DNA of 64,000 nt from Mycobacterium sp. IS-1264. Lineage in GTDB: Bacteria; Actinomycetota; Actinomycetes; Mycobacteriales; Mycobacteriaceae. The stretch is from positions 62,001 through 126,000 of the forward strand of contig NZ_MBES01000012.1 of assembly GCF_001954195.1 (NCBI RefSeq), written 5' to 3'. Shown in pieces: positions 55,053 through 64,000 of the stretch (position 1 is its first letter; each line of letters starts with the position of its first letter). Position numbers and translations under genes: made by a program. The notes below the pieces were generated by a model. It was not told where the DNA came from, ran no database searches, and worked only from the letters and a program-made list of their open reading frames with translations.

Positions 55053-55943
55053 ATGCATGTCCACCAGCGCCACGTTGAGCGGGCGATCGCCGATCCGCCC
55101 CGTCCGCGGCGGCGGCGGCGCGTCCGGTCGCTGGGGATCGACGAGGGTTTGATGGGCGTGGCGCTGCTGGCCGGCCCGGCGAACGTGATCATGCAACTGG
55201 CGCGGCCCGGCGTCGGCTACGGCGTGCTGGAGAGTCGCGTCGAGAGTGGCCGGGTCGATCTGCACCCCATCAAACGAGCGCGCACCACCTTCACCTACCT
55301 CGCGGTGGCCACCGCGGGCAGCGATGCGCAGAAGGAGGCCTTTCGCCGCGCGGTGAACCGGGCCCATGCGGAGGTGTACTCCACGCCCGAAAGCCCGGTG
55401 CAATACAACGCTTTCGACGTGGATTTGCAGTTGTGGGTGGGGGCGTGTCTGTACAAGGGCGGGGTCGATATCTACCGCATCTTCATCGGTGAGCTGGACG
55501 GCGAAGATGCCGACCGCCACTACCGCGAGGGTATGTCGCTGGCCACCACGTTGCAGGTGCCGCCCGAGATGTGGCCGCCGGATCGCGCCGCCTTCGACCG
55601 GTACTGGCAGGAGTCGCTGGCCAAGGTGCACATCGACGACGCGGTGCGCGACTACCTGTACCCGATCGCCGCGGGCCGGATGCGCGGGGTAGCGCTGCCG
55701 GGCCCGCTGCAACGCATGTCGGACGACTTCGCGCTGCTGATCACGACGGGGTTCTTGCCGCAGCGGTTTCGCGACGAGATGCGGTTGCCGTGGGATGCCG
55801 CCAGGCAGCGGCGATTCGACCGACTGATGGCGGTCTTGCGCACGGCCAACCGGCTGTTGCCCCGATTCATTCGACGGTTCCCGTTCAACGTGCTGCTGTG
55901 GGACGTCGACCGCCGAATCAGGACGGGGCGCCCGCTGGTCTGA
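55053..55943 (+). CDS. MpaB-like oxygenase (DUF2236, Rv0276-like)
   Basis: About 296 residues of the MpaB/rubber-oxygenase-like DUF2236 family, mostly helical. Recognisable segments: GLMGVALLAGPANVIMQLARPGVGYGVLES, RARTTFTYLAVATAGSDAQKEAFRRAVNRAHAEV and YNAFDVDLQLWVGACLYKGGVDIYRIFIGELDGEDADRHYREG. Relatives are heme-dependent oxygenases. The ATG at 55053 is used; an in-frame TTG at 55047 is better spaced from GGGAGG. Confidence 0.8.
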   Translation: MHVHQRHVERAIADPPRPRRRRRVRSLGIDEGLMGVALLAGPANVIMQLARPGVGYGVLESRVESGRVDLHPIKRARTTFTYLAVATAGSDAQKEAFRRAVNRAHAEVYSTPESPVQYNAFDVDLQLWVGACLYKGGVDIYRIFIGELDGEDADRHYREGMSLATTLQVPPEMWPPDRAAFDRYWQESLAKVHIDDAVRDYLYPIAAGRMRGVALPGPLQRMSDDFALLITTGFLPQRFRDEMRLPWDAARQRRFDRLMAVLRTANRLLPRFIRRFPFNVLLWDVDRRIRTGRPLV

Positions 55944-55960
55944 CGCCGAGCGCGTCCGCT

Positions 55961-55986
55961 TGATAACGACAATCATTTTCATTAAG
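55961..55986 (+). promoter_or_regulatory. Zur-type box upstream of the first PPE gene
   Basis: ACAATCATTTTCATTA within 55961-55986 matches the mycobacterial Zur (FurB) site, whose core is AATCATTTTCATTA, though the left arm is weaker. It ends 40 bp before the PPE GTG. In M. tuberculosis Zur represses Rv0280 and the ESX-3 operon under zinc sufficiency. Confidence 0.75.
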
Positions 55987-56025
55987 CTCTCGGTCTGGTA
56001 AAACTCTCCAGCCCGAGGGGTGGCC

Positions 56026-57621
56026 GTGACAGCTCCGATTTGGATGGCCCTACCGCCGGAAGTGCACTCCGCCCTGCTCAGCGGTGGCCCGGGCCCGGGG
56101 TCGCTGCTGGCGGCCGCGGGGGCGTGGGACTCGCTGAGCGGCGAATACGCCTCTGCGGCACAGGAACTCAGCACACTGTTGGCCGGCGTGCAGGCGGGCG
56201 CATGGGAGGGCCCGAGCGCCGAGTCCTACGTGGCCGCCCACGCCCCGTATCTGGCGTGGCTGACCCAGGCCAGCGCGAACAGCGCTGCGGCTGCCGCTCA
56301 GCATGAGACGGCGGCGACGTCCTACACCGCCGCGCTGGCGGCCATGCCGACACTGGCCGAACTCGCCGCCAACCACGTCGTCCACGGAGTCTTGGTGGCC
56401 ACCAACTTCTTCGGGATCAACACCATCCCCATCGCCGTCAACGAGGCCGACTATGCGCGGATGTGGGTCCAGGCCGCCACCACGATGGCGACCTATCAAG
56501 GAGTGTCCAGCGCGGCGTTGGCCGCGACGCCGCAAACCGCGCCCGCGCCGCAAATCGTGAAAAGCGATGCCTCGAGCCAGGATTCGGGGGAGAACCCCTT
56601 CCCCGACCCCACCGTCGACAACCCGATCGATGACTTCATCGCCAACATCCTGAAAAACTTCGGGATCAACTGGGACCCCGCCCACGCGATGGTGAATGGC
56701 ATTCCCTACGACGAATACACGAATCCGGGGGAACCGATCTACTGGGTCGTCCGCGCCCTCGAGCTCTTTGAGGACTTTCAGCAGTTTTTCGTCTACCTGC
56801 AGACAAATCCGGCGTTGGCCTTCCAGTACCTGGTCGCCCTCGAGATGTTCGACTGGCCGACCCACATCGCGCAGATCGCCAGCTTCCTGGGCAGCCAGCC
56901 GGCATTGCTGGTGGTTCCCGCCCTCGTCGTGGCGGCGCCGTTGGGGGCTCTCGGCGGTTTCGCGGGGCTCGCCGGGCTCGCCGCACTACCCGCGCCCGCG
57001 GTCGTGCCGGCCCCGGCACCCGTCGCCCCCCCGCCCGCCTTGGTGCCCGTGCTGGGATCGGGCCCCGTGACCGCGCCAGCCGCGGCGGCCGCGCCGGCCG
57101 CCGCGATCGCGCCCGCTCCCACAGCGACCGCGGTGGCCAGCGCCGCGCCACCGACGGCGCCGCCGGCCGCGACTGGGACGGCTTTCGTGCCCCCGTACGT
57201 CGTGGGGCCTCCCCGCATCGGACTCGGCACGGCAATCGGCGCGAGCGCCAGCTCCAGCGCCAAGAAGAAGGCTTCCGAGCCCGAAAGCGCTGCCGCGGCG
57301 GCCGGGGCGGCAGCGCGGGAGGCGGCGCGGGCACGGCGGCGGCAGCGCGCGCGACAGCGCGGCCACAGCGACGAGTTCATGGACATGAACATCGACGTCG
57401 ACCCGGACTGGGATGCGTCGCCGCCGACCGCGGCGTCGGAACGGGGCGCCAGCAATCTGGGGTTCGCCGGCACCGCGCCCAAGCGAGCGGCCGCCGAGGC
57501 GGCGGGCTTGACCACCCTGGCCGGTGACGAATTCGATGGCGGCCCAAAGATGCCGATGGTGCCGGGTACCTGGGACTCCGACGGCGGCGACGAGACGGGC
57601 CGTGACGGCCCGTCCGCGTAG
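56026..57621 (+). CDS. PPE-family protein, PPW subgroup (PPE3-like)
   Basis: A 531-residue protein. The N-terminal PPE domain ([75 protein letters not shown], about 3-180) is followed by a Pro/Ala-rich low-complexity region and the PPW C-terminus GFAGTAPKR...[14 protein letters not shown] proteins are exported by type VII systems with PE or Esx partners; location beside ESX-3 and the Zur box suggest zinc/iron-regulated secretion. It matches Rv0280 in position. The GTG at 56026 follows GAGGGG. Confidence 0.88.
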   Translation: MTAPIWMALPPEVHSALLSGGPGPGSLLAAAGAWDSLSGEYASAAQELSTLLAGVQAGAWEGPSAESYVAAHAPYLAWLTQASANSAAAAAQHETAATSYTAALAAMPTLAELAANHVVHGVLVATNFFGINTIPIAVNEADYARMWVQAATTMATYQGVSSAALAATPQTAPAPQIVKSDASSQDSGENPFPDPTVDNPIDDFIANILKNFGINWDPAHAMVNGIPYDEYTNPGEPIYWVVRALELFEDFQQFFVYLQTNPALAFQYLVALEMFDWPTHIAQIASFLGSQPALLVVPALVVAAPLGALGGFAGLAGLAALPAPAVVPAPAPVAPPPALVPVLGSGPVTAPAAAAAPAAAIAPAPTATAVASAAPPTAPPAATGTAFVPPYVVGPPRIGLGTAIGASASSSAKKKASEPESAAAAAGAAAREAARARRRQRARQRGHSDEFMDMNIDVDPDWDASPPTAASERGASNLGFAGTAPKRAAAEAAGLTTLAGDEFDGGPKMPMVPGTWDSDGGDETGRDGPSA

Positions 57622-57631
57622 TGTCGGTTGG

Positions 57632-58537
57632 GTGCGGAGTGAAGGCGATAGTTGGGATATCACAACAAGTGTCGGGGCGACGGCGTTGTTCGTGGCGACC
57701 GCGCGGGCGCTCGAGGCGCAGAAGCCCGAGCCGCTGGTGGTCGATGAATATGCCGAGTTGTTTTGCCGCGCCGTCGGCGGCCCCGCGGCCGACGTTCTCG
57801 ACGGTAAGGCTCCCGACCACCCGCTGAAGACCGCGGAGTTTGGCCAGCATTTTGTCAACTTCCAGGGCGCTCGCACGAGGTACTTCGACGAATATTTCCG
57901 TCGGGCCGCCGACGCCGGCGTGCGGCAGATCGTCATCCTGGCCGCGGGACTGGACTCCCGCGCCTACCGGCTGGACTGGCCGGCCGGGACCACGATCTTC
58001 GAGTTGGACCGGCCCGAGGTCCTCGACTTCAAGCGTGAGGTGCTCACCAGCCACGGTGTGCAGCCGCGTGCCGAGCGCCGGGAGGTCGCTGTCGATCTGC
58101 GTGAGAACTGGTCACAAGCTTTGCGGGCCAGCGGCTTTGATCCGGCCAAGCCGTCGGCCTGGATTGCCGAGGGCCTGCTGATCTATCTCCCCGCCGACGC
58201 ACAGGAGCAGCTGTTCGCCGGCGTCGACGGCCTGGCAGGCCAGGGCAGCCACGTCGCGGTCGAGGACGGGGCGCCGCTGCCGCCCGACGAGTTCGAGGCC
58301 GCGGTCGAGGAGGAACGCGCCGCCGCCGCCGAGGGCGACCAGCGCCTGTTTTTCCGGTTGGTCTACAACGAGCGGTGCGCGCCGGCCGACGAATGGTTCG
58401 GCGGGCGGGGCTGGACCGCGGTCGGCACGCCGCTGGCCGACTATCTGCGCGAAGTCGGCAGGCCGGTGCCCGAACCGGACACCGAATCCGGCCCGATGAT
58501 CGCCCGTAACACCCTGGTGAGTGCCGTCAAGGCCTGA
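57632..58537 (+). CDS. S-adenosylmethionine-dependent methyltransferase (Rv0281-like)
   Basis: A 301-residue class I methyltransferase of the mycobacterial LCMT-like group. [30 protein letters not shown] is the family start, and the AdoMet-binding motif is [56 protein letters not shown] and the C-terminus RNTLVSAVK are intact. GTG at 57632, 10 bp after the PPE stop. Substrate unknown; the length fits Rv0281. Confidence 0.9.
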   Translation: MRSEGDSWDITTSVGATALFVATARALEAQKPEPLVVDEYAELFCRAVGGPAADVLDGKAPDHPLKTAEFGQHFVNFQGARTRYFDEYFRRAADAGVRQIVILAAGLDSRAYRLDWPAGTTIFELDRPEVLDFKREVLTSHGVQPRAERREVAVDLRENWSQALRASGFDPAKPSAWIAEGLLIYLPADAQEQLFAGVDGLAGQGSHVAVEDGAPLPPDEFEAAVEEERAAAAEGDQRLFFRLVYNERCAPADEWFGGRGWTAVGTPLADYLREVGRPVPEPDTESGPMIARNTLVSAVKA

Positions 58538-58572
58538 GGCCGCGCGAAGAATCTCCGATGAATCGGCCGCGC

Positions 58573-58589
58573 CCGGGAACTTTTCCCGG
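58573..58589. other. Short GC hairpin between methyltransferase and second PPE
   Basis: CCGGGAA-CTT-TTCCCGG, a perfect 7-bp stem. Similar in arms to the palindrome at 44959. Terminator or operator; it has no U-tract. Confidence 0.35.
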
Positions 58590-58680
58590 CCGCCCGCCGA
58601 CTACTAGCGGCGTGATGCTTGCGCCGCCTCACAGCCCAGGCGGCCGTTGATCTCACCCCCAGGGTCCCGGGAGGCCGCGA

Positions 58681-60177
58681 ATGACCGCGCCGGTTTGGAT
58701 GGCACTGCCGCCGGAGGTGCATTCCACGTTGCTGAGCAGCGGGCCGGGGCCCGGAGCGCTGCTGGCGGCCAGTGGCGCGTGGAGTTCGCTGAGCGACGCT
58801 TATGCCGAGACGGCGGACCAACTGACCGGGGTCTTGGCGGCCGTCCAGTCCGGCGCGTGGGAAGGCCCAAGCGCCGAGCAGTATGTCAGCGCGCACGCGC
58901 CCTACCTGGCGTGGCTGACGCGGGCCAGCGCCGATAGCGCGGCCGCGGCCGCCCAGCACGACGTCGCGGCGGCCGCCTACACCGCGGCGTTGGCCGCGAT
59001 GCCGACCCTGCCCGAGCTCGCCGCCAACCACGCCGTCCATGCGGTGTTGGTGGCCACCAACTTCTTCGGGATCAACACCATCCCGATCGCCGTTAATGAG
59101 GCCGACTACGCGCGCATGTGGGTCCAGGCGGCCACCACGATGACCACCTATCAAGCGGTGTCCACCGCGGCGGTGGCGTCTGCACCGCAAACCGATCCGG
59201 CGCCGGTCATCATGCACGCCGACGACGGCAGCGGCGATGACAGCGACGATGACGGCGGAATCGTCGACAACGACGGCGGCGACCCGACCCAGCTGAGCTG
59301 GTGGGTCAACCGCATCCTCGAGATATTCCAAACCATCGGAAGGGATTTGGAGGAATTTCAGACGGACCCGCTCGATGCGCTGGAGGATTTGTTCCGCGAC
59401 ATTCCGTTGCTCATCGCCGACGAATTCGAGCACCTCGGCGAGGCCCTGCAGACCTTCCCCCAGCTTGCGACGATTCCCTTCTTGGTACCGGCGGCATTTG
59501 GGGCAGGCATCGCAAGCTTCGGCCTGCTGGCCGGGATCCAGCCCGACGTGGCCCCCGCACCCGCCGCCGCGGTGCCCGCACCGCTGCCCCAAGCGCCCGG
59601 CGCGACCGTCGTCACCGCCACCCCGGTCGTGAGCGCTCCCGCGGCCGCGGCCCCGGCGCCGTCCTCCACCCCGACGCCGGCGCCCGCGCCCGCGACGGCC
59701 CCGACAGCTGTACCCGCACCCCCACCGCCGCCGCCGGTCACCGGTGTCGAGGCCGTCGCCTATCCCTACCTGGTTGGCGGACCCACGATCGGGACGGACA
59801 CCGGCCTGAGCACCAGTGCGCGGCGGAAGGCGCCGGAGCCCGATACCGCCTCGGCCGCCGCGGCGGCCGCAGCGTCAGCGCGCGGGGAGCGAAGGGCGCG
59901 CCGGCGGCGACGCGCAACGATGGACGACCATTACCGCGGCTACGAATTCATGGATCTGGACTCCGAACGGGGTGCGGGTCCCGACGCGAGCCGGCTGAGC
60001 TCGGCGGTGGCGTCCGAGCGTGGTGCGGGGCCACGGGGTTTTGCCGGAACGGCGCACAAGGAGATGGGCGCGGCCACCGGGTTGGCCACGCTCGCGGGTG
60101 ACGAATTCGGCGATGGGCCGGCGCTGCCGATGGTGCCCAGTACCTGGCAATCGGACGAACCGAAAGATCCAGCCTGA
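58681..60177 (+). CDS. Second PPE-family protein, PPW subgroup
   Basis: A 498-residue paralogue of the first PPE. The first 180 residues are nearly identical in pattern ([75 protein letters not shown]). It diverges in an acidic [21 protein letters not shown] insert and a Pro/Ala-rich centre, then recovers the PPW end (GFAGTAHKE...[10 protein letters not shown]). ATG at 58681 follows GGGAGG. M. tuberculosis has only one PPE here, so this is a tandem duplication around the methyltransferase. No clear Zur box precedes it. Confidence 0.88.
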   Translation: MTAPVWMALPPEVHSTLLSSGPGPGALLAASGAWSSLSDAYAETADQLTGVLAAVQSGAWEGPSAEQYVSAHAPYLAWLTRASADSAAAAAQHDVAAAAYTAALAAMPTLPELAANHAVHAVLVATNFFGINTIPIAVNEADYARMWVQAATTMTTYQAVSTAAVASAPQTDPAPVIMHADDGSGDDSDDDGGIVDNDGGDPTQLSWWVNRILEIFQTIGRDLEEFQTDPLDALEDLFRDIPLLIADEFEHLGEALQTFPQLATIPFLVPAAFGAGIASFGLLAGIQPDVAPAPAAAVPAPLPQAPGATVVTATPVVSAPAAAAPAPSSTPTPAPAPATAPTAVPAPPPPPPVTGVEAVAYPYLVGGPTIGTDTGLSTSARRKAPEPDTASAAAAAAASARGERRARRRRRATMDDHYRGYEFMDLDSERGAGPDASRLSSAVASERGAGPRGFAGTAHKEMGAATGLATLAGDEFGDGPALPMVPSTWQSDEPKDPA

Positions 60178-60186
60178 ATATTTTGC

Positions 60187-60209
60187 TAATGAAAATCATT
60201 TTCAGTAAG
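60187..60209 (+). promoter_or_regulatory. Zur box upstream of eccA3
   Basis: TAATGAAAATCATTTTCAGTA is a near-perfect Zur (FurB) site: the inverted arms TGAAAA and TTTTCA surround TC-A. It lies about 190 bp before the eccA3 start, as in the zinc-repressed ESX-3 promoter. Confidence 0.85.
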
Positions 60210-60328
60210 CTGCCCTGCTTAGTAGGGCGCAACCGGAAAGGGGGTCGATGATCGTGCCGAATGCCCTGATCAATGGCCCCCGGACCACCAGTTCTGCGGC
60301 GAATCAAGGGAGCCCGGAAGCCTCGACA

Positions 60329-60349
60329 GTTAGCTTATGCAATGCTAAC
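60329..60349 (+). promoter_or_regulatory. IdeR-type inverted repeat upstream of eccA3
   Basis: GTTAGC (60329-60334) and GCTAAC (60344-60349) are perfect inverted arms of an iron-box-like 21-bp site. A second imperfect half, CAGGTTAG, follows at 60360-60367. ESX-3 is repressed by IdeR in M. tuberculosis, so either may be the operator. Confidence 0.6.
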
Positions 60350-60397
60350 TTCAGGCGGTCAGGTTAGGGGAGGCTACATAAATGCGAGGAAGCTGCC

Positions 60398-62251
60398 GTG
60401 GAACGCGGTGACACGGGAATGCTGACGGCTCGGCCCGCCAACTCCCGGCCCGACGGGAGGGTGGACGGCGATATCGTCAGCCGGTTCGCCACGTGCTGCC
60501 GGGCGCTCGGCATCTCTATCTATGAACGGCAGCGTCCCGCCGACCTGGTGGCCGCGCGTTCGGGCTTCACCGCGCTGACCCGGATCGCTCACGAGCAGTG
60601 CGACGCGTGGACGGGGCTGGCCGCCGCCGGCGACCTGTCCCTCCGCGTACTCGACGCCGTATGGCGCACCGCGAGCACCGCCGGGGTATTGCAGCGCGAA
60701 GTGGAACTGGCGCCCGGGGCATTGGGCTTCCGCTACGACACCGGCCTGTATTTGCAGTTCCGCGCGACGGAGCCGGACGATTTCGCCCTCGCCTACGCGG
60801 CGGCCCTGGCCGACGCCGGGAAATTCGCCGACGCCGACAAGCTGGTTTCAGCCGTCACCGAGCGCCGCCCGAGCTGGCGTGAGGCCCGCTGGGTCTCGGT
60901 GGTGGTCAACTACCGCGCCGAACGATGGTCGGACGTCGTCAAGCTCTTGACGCCGATCGTCAACGACGCCGACCTCGACGACGCCTTCTCCCACGCGGCG
61001 AAGATCACCCTGGGCACCGCGCTGGCCCGGCTGGGCATGTTCGCGCCGGCCCTGTCGTATCTCGAGGAGCCCGAGGGGCCCGTCGCGGTGGCGGCGCTCG
61101 ACGGCGCACTGGCCAAAGCGCTGGTGCTCCGGGCCCACGTCGACGAGGAGTCCGCGGCCGAAGTGCTGCAGGATCTGTACGCGGCGCACCCCGAGAACGA
61201 GCAAGTCGAACAAGCCTTGTCCGACACCAGTTTTGGGATCGTCACTACCACCGCGGCCCGGATCGAAGCCCGTACCGACCCATGGGACCCGGACACTGAG
61301 CCCAGTCCCGGCGATTTCGTCGACCCCGGGGCCCAGGAGCGCAAGCGCGTCCTGCTGCACGAGGCCGAACGCGAGCTCGACGAATTCATCGGCTTGGACA
61401 AGGTCAAGGACCAGGTGGCCCGGTTGAAGAGCGCGGTGGCCATGGAGCTGGTGCGCAAGCAGCGCGGGCTCGAGGTCGCACAGCGCACCCACCATCTGGT
61501 TTTCACCGGGCCGCCGGGAACCGGTAAGACCACCATCGCCCGGGTGGTCGCCAAAATCTATTGCGGCCTAGGCCTTTTGAAGCGGGAAAACATCAAGGAA
61601 GTGCACCGCGCCGACCTCATCGGCCAGCACATCGGGGAGACCGAGGCCAAGACCAACGCGATCATCGACAGCGCCCTGGACGGAGTGCTGTTCCTCGACG
61701 AGGCTTACGCGCTGGTGGCCACCGGTGCCAAGAACGACTTCGGCCTGGTGGCCATCGATACCCTGCTGGCGCGGATGGAGAACGACCGAGACCGTCTGGT
61801 CGTCATCGTCGCCGGCTATCGCGCCGACCTGGATCGGTTCCTTGACACCAACCAGGGTCTGCGGTCGCGCTTCACCCGCAGCATCGACTTCCCGTCATAC
61901 AAGCCGGCGGAGCTGATAGAGATCGCCAACTTCATGGCCGCCAAGCGCGACAGCGCGTTCGACCAGGCCGCGCTGCAGGATCTCGAGGCATTGTTCGCGC
62001 ATCTGGCCGAGTCGTCGAAACCCGACGCGGCCGGCGTCGAACGGCGCGGCCTGGACATCGCGGGCAACGGCCGCTTCGTGCGCAACGTGGTCGAAAAGTC
62101 CGAAGAGGAACGCGAATTCCGGCTGGACCACTCCCAGCACGCCGAAACCGGCGAGTTCACCGATGAGGAGCTGATAACGATCACCGCCGAGGACGTGCGC
62201 AATTCGGTTGAGCCGCTGCTGCAGGGGCTCGGTCTGCAGGAGCCGGCATGA
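60398..62251 (+). CDS. eccA3: ESX-3 cytosolic AAA+ ATPase EccA3
   Basis: A 617-residue CbxX-type AAA+ protein. The N-terminal about 290 residues are the TPR-like substrate-binding domain. The C-terminal ATPase has Walker A FTGPPGTGKTTIARVV, Walker B VLFLDEAYALV and the sensor/arginine region GLRSRFTRSIDFPSY. It is a cytosolic component that assists PE/PPE/Esx export through ESX-3, needed for iron and zinc homeostasis. GTG at 60398. Overlaps eccB3 as ATGA. Confidence 0.94.
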   Translation: MERGDTGMLTARPANSRPDGRVDGDIVSRFATCCRALGISIYERQRPADLVAARSGFTALTRIAHEQCDAWTGLAAAGDLSLRVLDAVWRTASTAGVLQREVELAPGALGFRYDTGLYLQFRATEPDDFALAYAAALADAGKFADADKLVSAVTERRPSWREARWVSVVVNYRAERWSDVVKLLTPIVNDADLDDAFSHAAKITLGTALARLGMFAPALSYLEEPEGPVAVAALDGALAKALVLRAHVDEESAAEVLQDLYAAHPENEQVEQALSDTSFGIVTTTAARIEARTDPWDPDTEPSPGDFVDPGAQERKRVLLHEAERELDEFIGLDKVKDQVARLKSAVAMELVRKQRGLEVAQRTHHLVFTGPPGTGKTTIARVVAKIYCGLGLLKRENIKEVHRADLIGQHIGETEAKTNAIIDSALDGVLFLDEAYALVATGAKNDFGLVAIDTLLARMENDRDRLVVIVAGYRADLDRFLDTNQGLRSRFTRSIDFPSYKPAELIEIANFMAAKRDSAFDQAALQDLEALFAHLAESSKPDAAGVERRGLDIAGNGRFVRNVVEKSEEEREFRLDHSQHAETGEFTDEELITITAEDVRNSVEPLLQGLGLQEPA

Positions 62252-63885
62252 CCAATCCGGAGCAACCAGAGGAGCGGCGGTCGTTCTCCTCGCGAACCCC
62301 GGTCAACGACAACCCCGATCAAGTGGTTTATCGCCGCGGTTTCGTCACCCGTCATCAGGTGACCGGCTGGCGTTTCGTGATGCGCCGCATCGCCTCCGGT
62401 ATTGCCTTGCACGACACCAGGATGCTCGTCGACCCGCTGCGCACCCAGTCGCGCGCGGTGCTGATGGGCGTCCTGATTCTGGCCACCGGCCTGGCGGGCT
62501 GTTTCGTGTTCTCGTTGATCCGGCCCAACGGGCAGGTGGGCAATAACGCGGTCCTTGCGGATCGCTCCACCGCAGCGCTCTATGTGCGAGTCGGTGACGA
62601 CCTGCACCCGGTGCTCAACCTGACGTCGGCCCGGCTGATCGTCGGCCATCCGGTGAACCCGACCACCGTGAAAAGCACTGAGCTGGACCGGTTTCCGCGG
62701 GGCAACCTGATCGGCATTCCCGGCGCCCCGGAACGCATGGTGCAGAACGCTTCGCACGACGCGAACTGGACCGTGTGCGACGCGGTCAGCGAGCCCGCCC
62801 AAGGCGGACACGCCGCCCACAGCACCGGCGTCACCGTGATGGCCGGCCCCCCTGACAGCCGGGGCGCTCGGGCGGCGACGCTCGAATCCGGGCAGGCGGT
62901 CCTCGTCGACTTCGCCAACGATAAGGGCAGCAGCACCTGGCTGCTGTGGGGCGGCCGGCGCAGCCAGATCGACCTGGCCAACCACGCGGTCACCAACGCC
63001 CTGGGCCTGGGAGCCGCCGACCTCCCCGCGCCGCGGCCCATCGCCGCGGGGTTGTTCAATGCGATCCCCGAGGCTCCGTCCCTGACGGCGCCGGGCATCC
63101 CCAATGCCGGTGCGCCCGCGAACTTCGGCGTGCCCGCCCCGATCGGTGCCGTGGTGGTGTCGTACGCCCTGGAGCAGAGCCCATCGGGCGCGGCGCGGTA
63201 CTACGCGGTATTGCCCGACGGCCTGCAGCCGATCTCGCCGGTGCTCGCCGCGATCCTGCGCAACACCAATTCCTATGGCCTGGACCAACCGCCGCGGCTC
63301 GGGGCCGACGAGGTGGCCAAGCTCCCGGTGTCGCGGATGCTGGACACCACGCGCTATCCCGACCGCCAGATCGCCCTCGTCGACGCCTCCAAAAACCCGG
63401 TCACGTGTGCGTACTGGAGCAAACCGGCCGGCGCCGCCACCAGTTCGCTGAGCCTGCTGTCCGGCTCGGCGCTGCCGGTGCCCGACGCGGTGCGCACCCT
63501 CGACCTGATCGGCGGCGGTTCGCCGGCGACAGCCACCCGGGTCGCGCTGGCGCCCGGGACCGGCTACTTCACGCAGACCGTGGGCGGCGGCCCGACGTCG
63601 CCGGGCACCGGTGCGTTGTTCTGGGTCTCCGACACCGGGGTGCGCTACGGCATCGACAACGAGGCCGACGCCGCGACCGGAGCCGCCGGACACGGCAAAA
63701 CCGTTGAAGCCCTTGGCCTCAACGCGCCCGCCGTTCCGATCCCCTGGTCGATGCTGTCGCTGTTCGCGAACGGCCCCACGCTATCGCGCGCCGACGCGCT
63801 GCTCGCCCACGACGGCTTGCCACCCGACAGCAGGCCCGGCCGGCCGGCTGCTGCTGAGCGGGGAGCCGAAGGAGAACCCCGATGA
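62248..63885 (+). CDS. eccB3: ESX-3 membrane protein EccB3
   Basis: A 545-residue component of the ESX-3 core complex. One N-terminal transmembrane helix ([22 protein letters not shown], about 72-93) precedes a large periplasmic repeat domain ([54 protein letters not shown]). N-terminal cytoplasmic part contains the conserved [25 protein letters not shown] at 62248 overlaps eccA3; the stop overlaps eccC3. Confidence 0.94.
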   Translation: MTNPEQPEERRSFSSRTPVNDNPDQVVYRRGFVTRHQVTGWRFVMRRIASGIALHDTRMLVDPLRTQSRAVLMGVLILATGLAGCFVFSLIRPNGQVGNNAVLADRSTAALYVRVGDDLHPVLNLTSARLIVGHPVNPTTVKSTELDRFPRGNLIGIPGAPERMVQNASHDANWTVCDAVSEPAQGGHAAHSTGVTVMAGPPDSRGARAATLESGQAVLVDFANDKGSSTWLLWGGRRSQIDLANHAVTNALGLGAADLPAPRPIAAGLFNAIPEAPSLTAPGIPNAGAPANFGVPAPIGAVVVSYALEQSPSGAARYYAVLPDGLQPISPVLAAILRNTNSYGLDQPPRLGADEVAKLPVSRMLDTTRYPDRQIALVDASKNPVTCAYWSKPAGAATSSLSLLSGSALPVPDAVRTLDLIGGGSPATATRVALAPGTGYFTQTVGGGPTSPGTGALFWVSDTGVRYGIDNEADAATGAAGHGKTVEALGLNAPAVPIPWSMLSLFANGPTLSRADALLAHDGLPPDSRPGRPAAAERGAEGEPR

Positions 63886-64000
63886 GCCGACTGATCTTCG
63901 AAGCCCGGCGCAGGCTGGCGCCGCCGAGCACCCGCAAGGGCAGCATCAGCATCGAGCCGCCGCCGGAGCTGCCCAGGGTGATCCCGCCGTCGCTGCTGCG
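63882..64000 (+). CDS. eccC3: ESX-3 FtsK/SpoIIIE-type ATPase EccC3 (5' end only)
   Basis: The first 39 codons ([20 protein letters not shown]...) of EccC3, whose ATG overlaps the eccB3 stop as ATGA. The protein would be about 1330 residues with tandem ATPase domains that drive ESX-3 secretion; only the N-terminus is visible, and the family call rests on operon position and the typical [10 protein letters not shown] start. Confidence 0.88.
   Translation, partial: MSRLIFEARRRLAPPSTRKGSISIEPPPELPRVIPPSLL

Overview
The window is a high-GC actinobacterial chromosome segment. Gene content and order follow the Mycobacterium tuberculosis stretch from php (Rv0230c) to the start of the ESX-3 locus (eccC3, Rv0284). 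PPE proteins, AftD, ESX-3, LpqI, Acr2 and Aac(2')-Ic make a Mycobacterium certain. Several inserted or missing blocks relative to M. tuberculosis suggest a slow grower near the M. avium complex; that species guess is inference. Homolog names given as Rv numbers are recalled, not searched.

Layout. 1-3.3 kb: 5' end of php, then an inserted cluster of a SnoaL-like protein, an unrecognised protein, a DGPF/YCII protein and an ECF42-type sigma factor. Two copies of a palindromic promoter-like element lie exactly 900 bp apart in it. 3.4-8.2 kb: fadE4, a TetR with its operator, the R2-like ligand-binding oxidase, and gabD1. 8.3-10.4 kb: a Ddn-like protein and an acetolactate-synthase-like enzyme. 10.3-18.6 kb: cell-wall block with a lipase maturation factor-like membrane protein, aftD, two tandem DUF2613 proteins, lpqI and a TetR. 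18.7-27.5 kb: a ClC channel, then the fatty-acid block htdX-fabG4 / fadA2 / sRNA F6 / fadE5, a 2OG-Fe oxygenase and a flavin reductase. 27.5-31.4 kb: succinate dehydrogenase 1 operon. 31.5-32.8 kb: an isocitrate lyase/PEP mutase-like enzyme and small heat-shock protein Acr2. 33-39.9 kb: nitrite assimilation (nirBD, chelatase-like protein, HemD-type regulator, narK3); the cobU-cobQ1-PPE2 genes found here in M. tuberculosis are absent. 40.1-46.7 kb: aac, pxpC/pxpB-like pair, fecB2-like Tat lipoprotein, a LigD-type polymerase-domain protein divergent from fadD2. 46.7-48.1 kb: a small ribbon-helix-helix-like gene beside an AT-rich tract with TCAGTA octamer repeats, and a Gly/Trp-rich secreted protein. 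48.1-55.9 kb: fadE6 broken by a one-base frameshift, a D-2-hydroxyacid dehydrogenase, an alpha/beta hydrolase-TetR pair divergent from a VOC dioxygenase, a small membrane protein, a TetR and an MpaB-like oxygenase. 56-64 kb: two PPE proteins flanking a methyltransferase, then eccA3-eccB3-eccC3, with Zur-type and IdeR-type boxes.

The most interesting non-gene structure is the pair of ECF42-like bidirectional promoter palindromes, the TCAGTA octamer array beside the ribbon-helix-helix gene, a TTAC-N6-GTAA element shared by the fadA2/fabG4 and fadE5 promoters, perfect palindromes in several divergent promoters, and the SigF-type promoter plus terminator that define an F6 small RNA.
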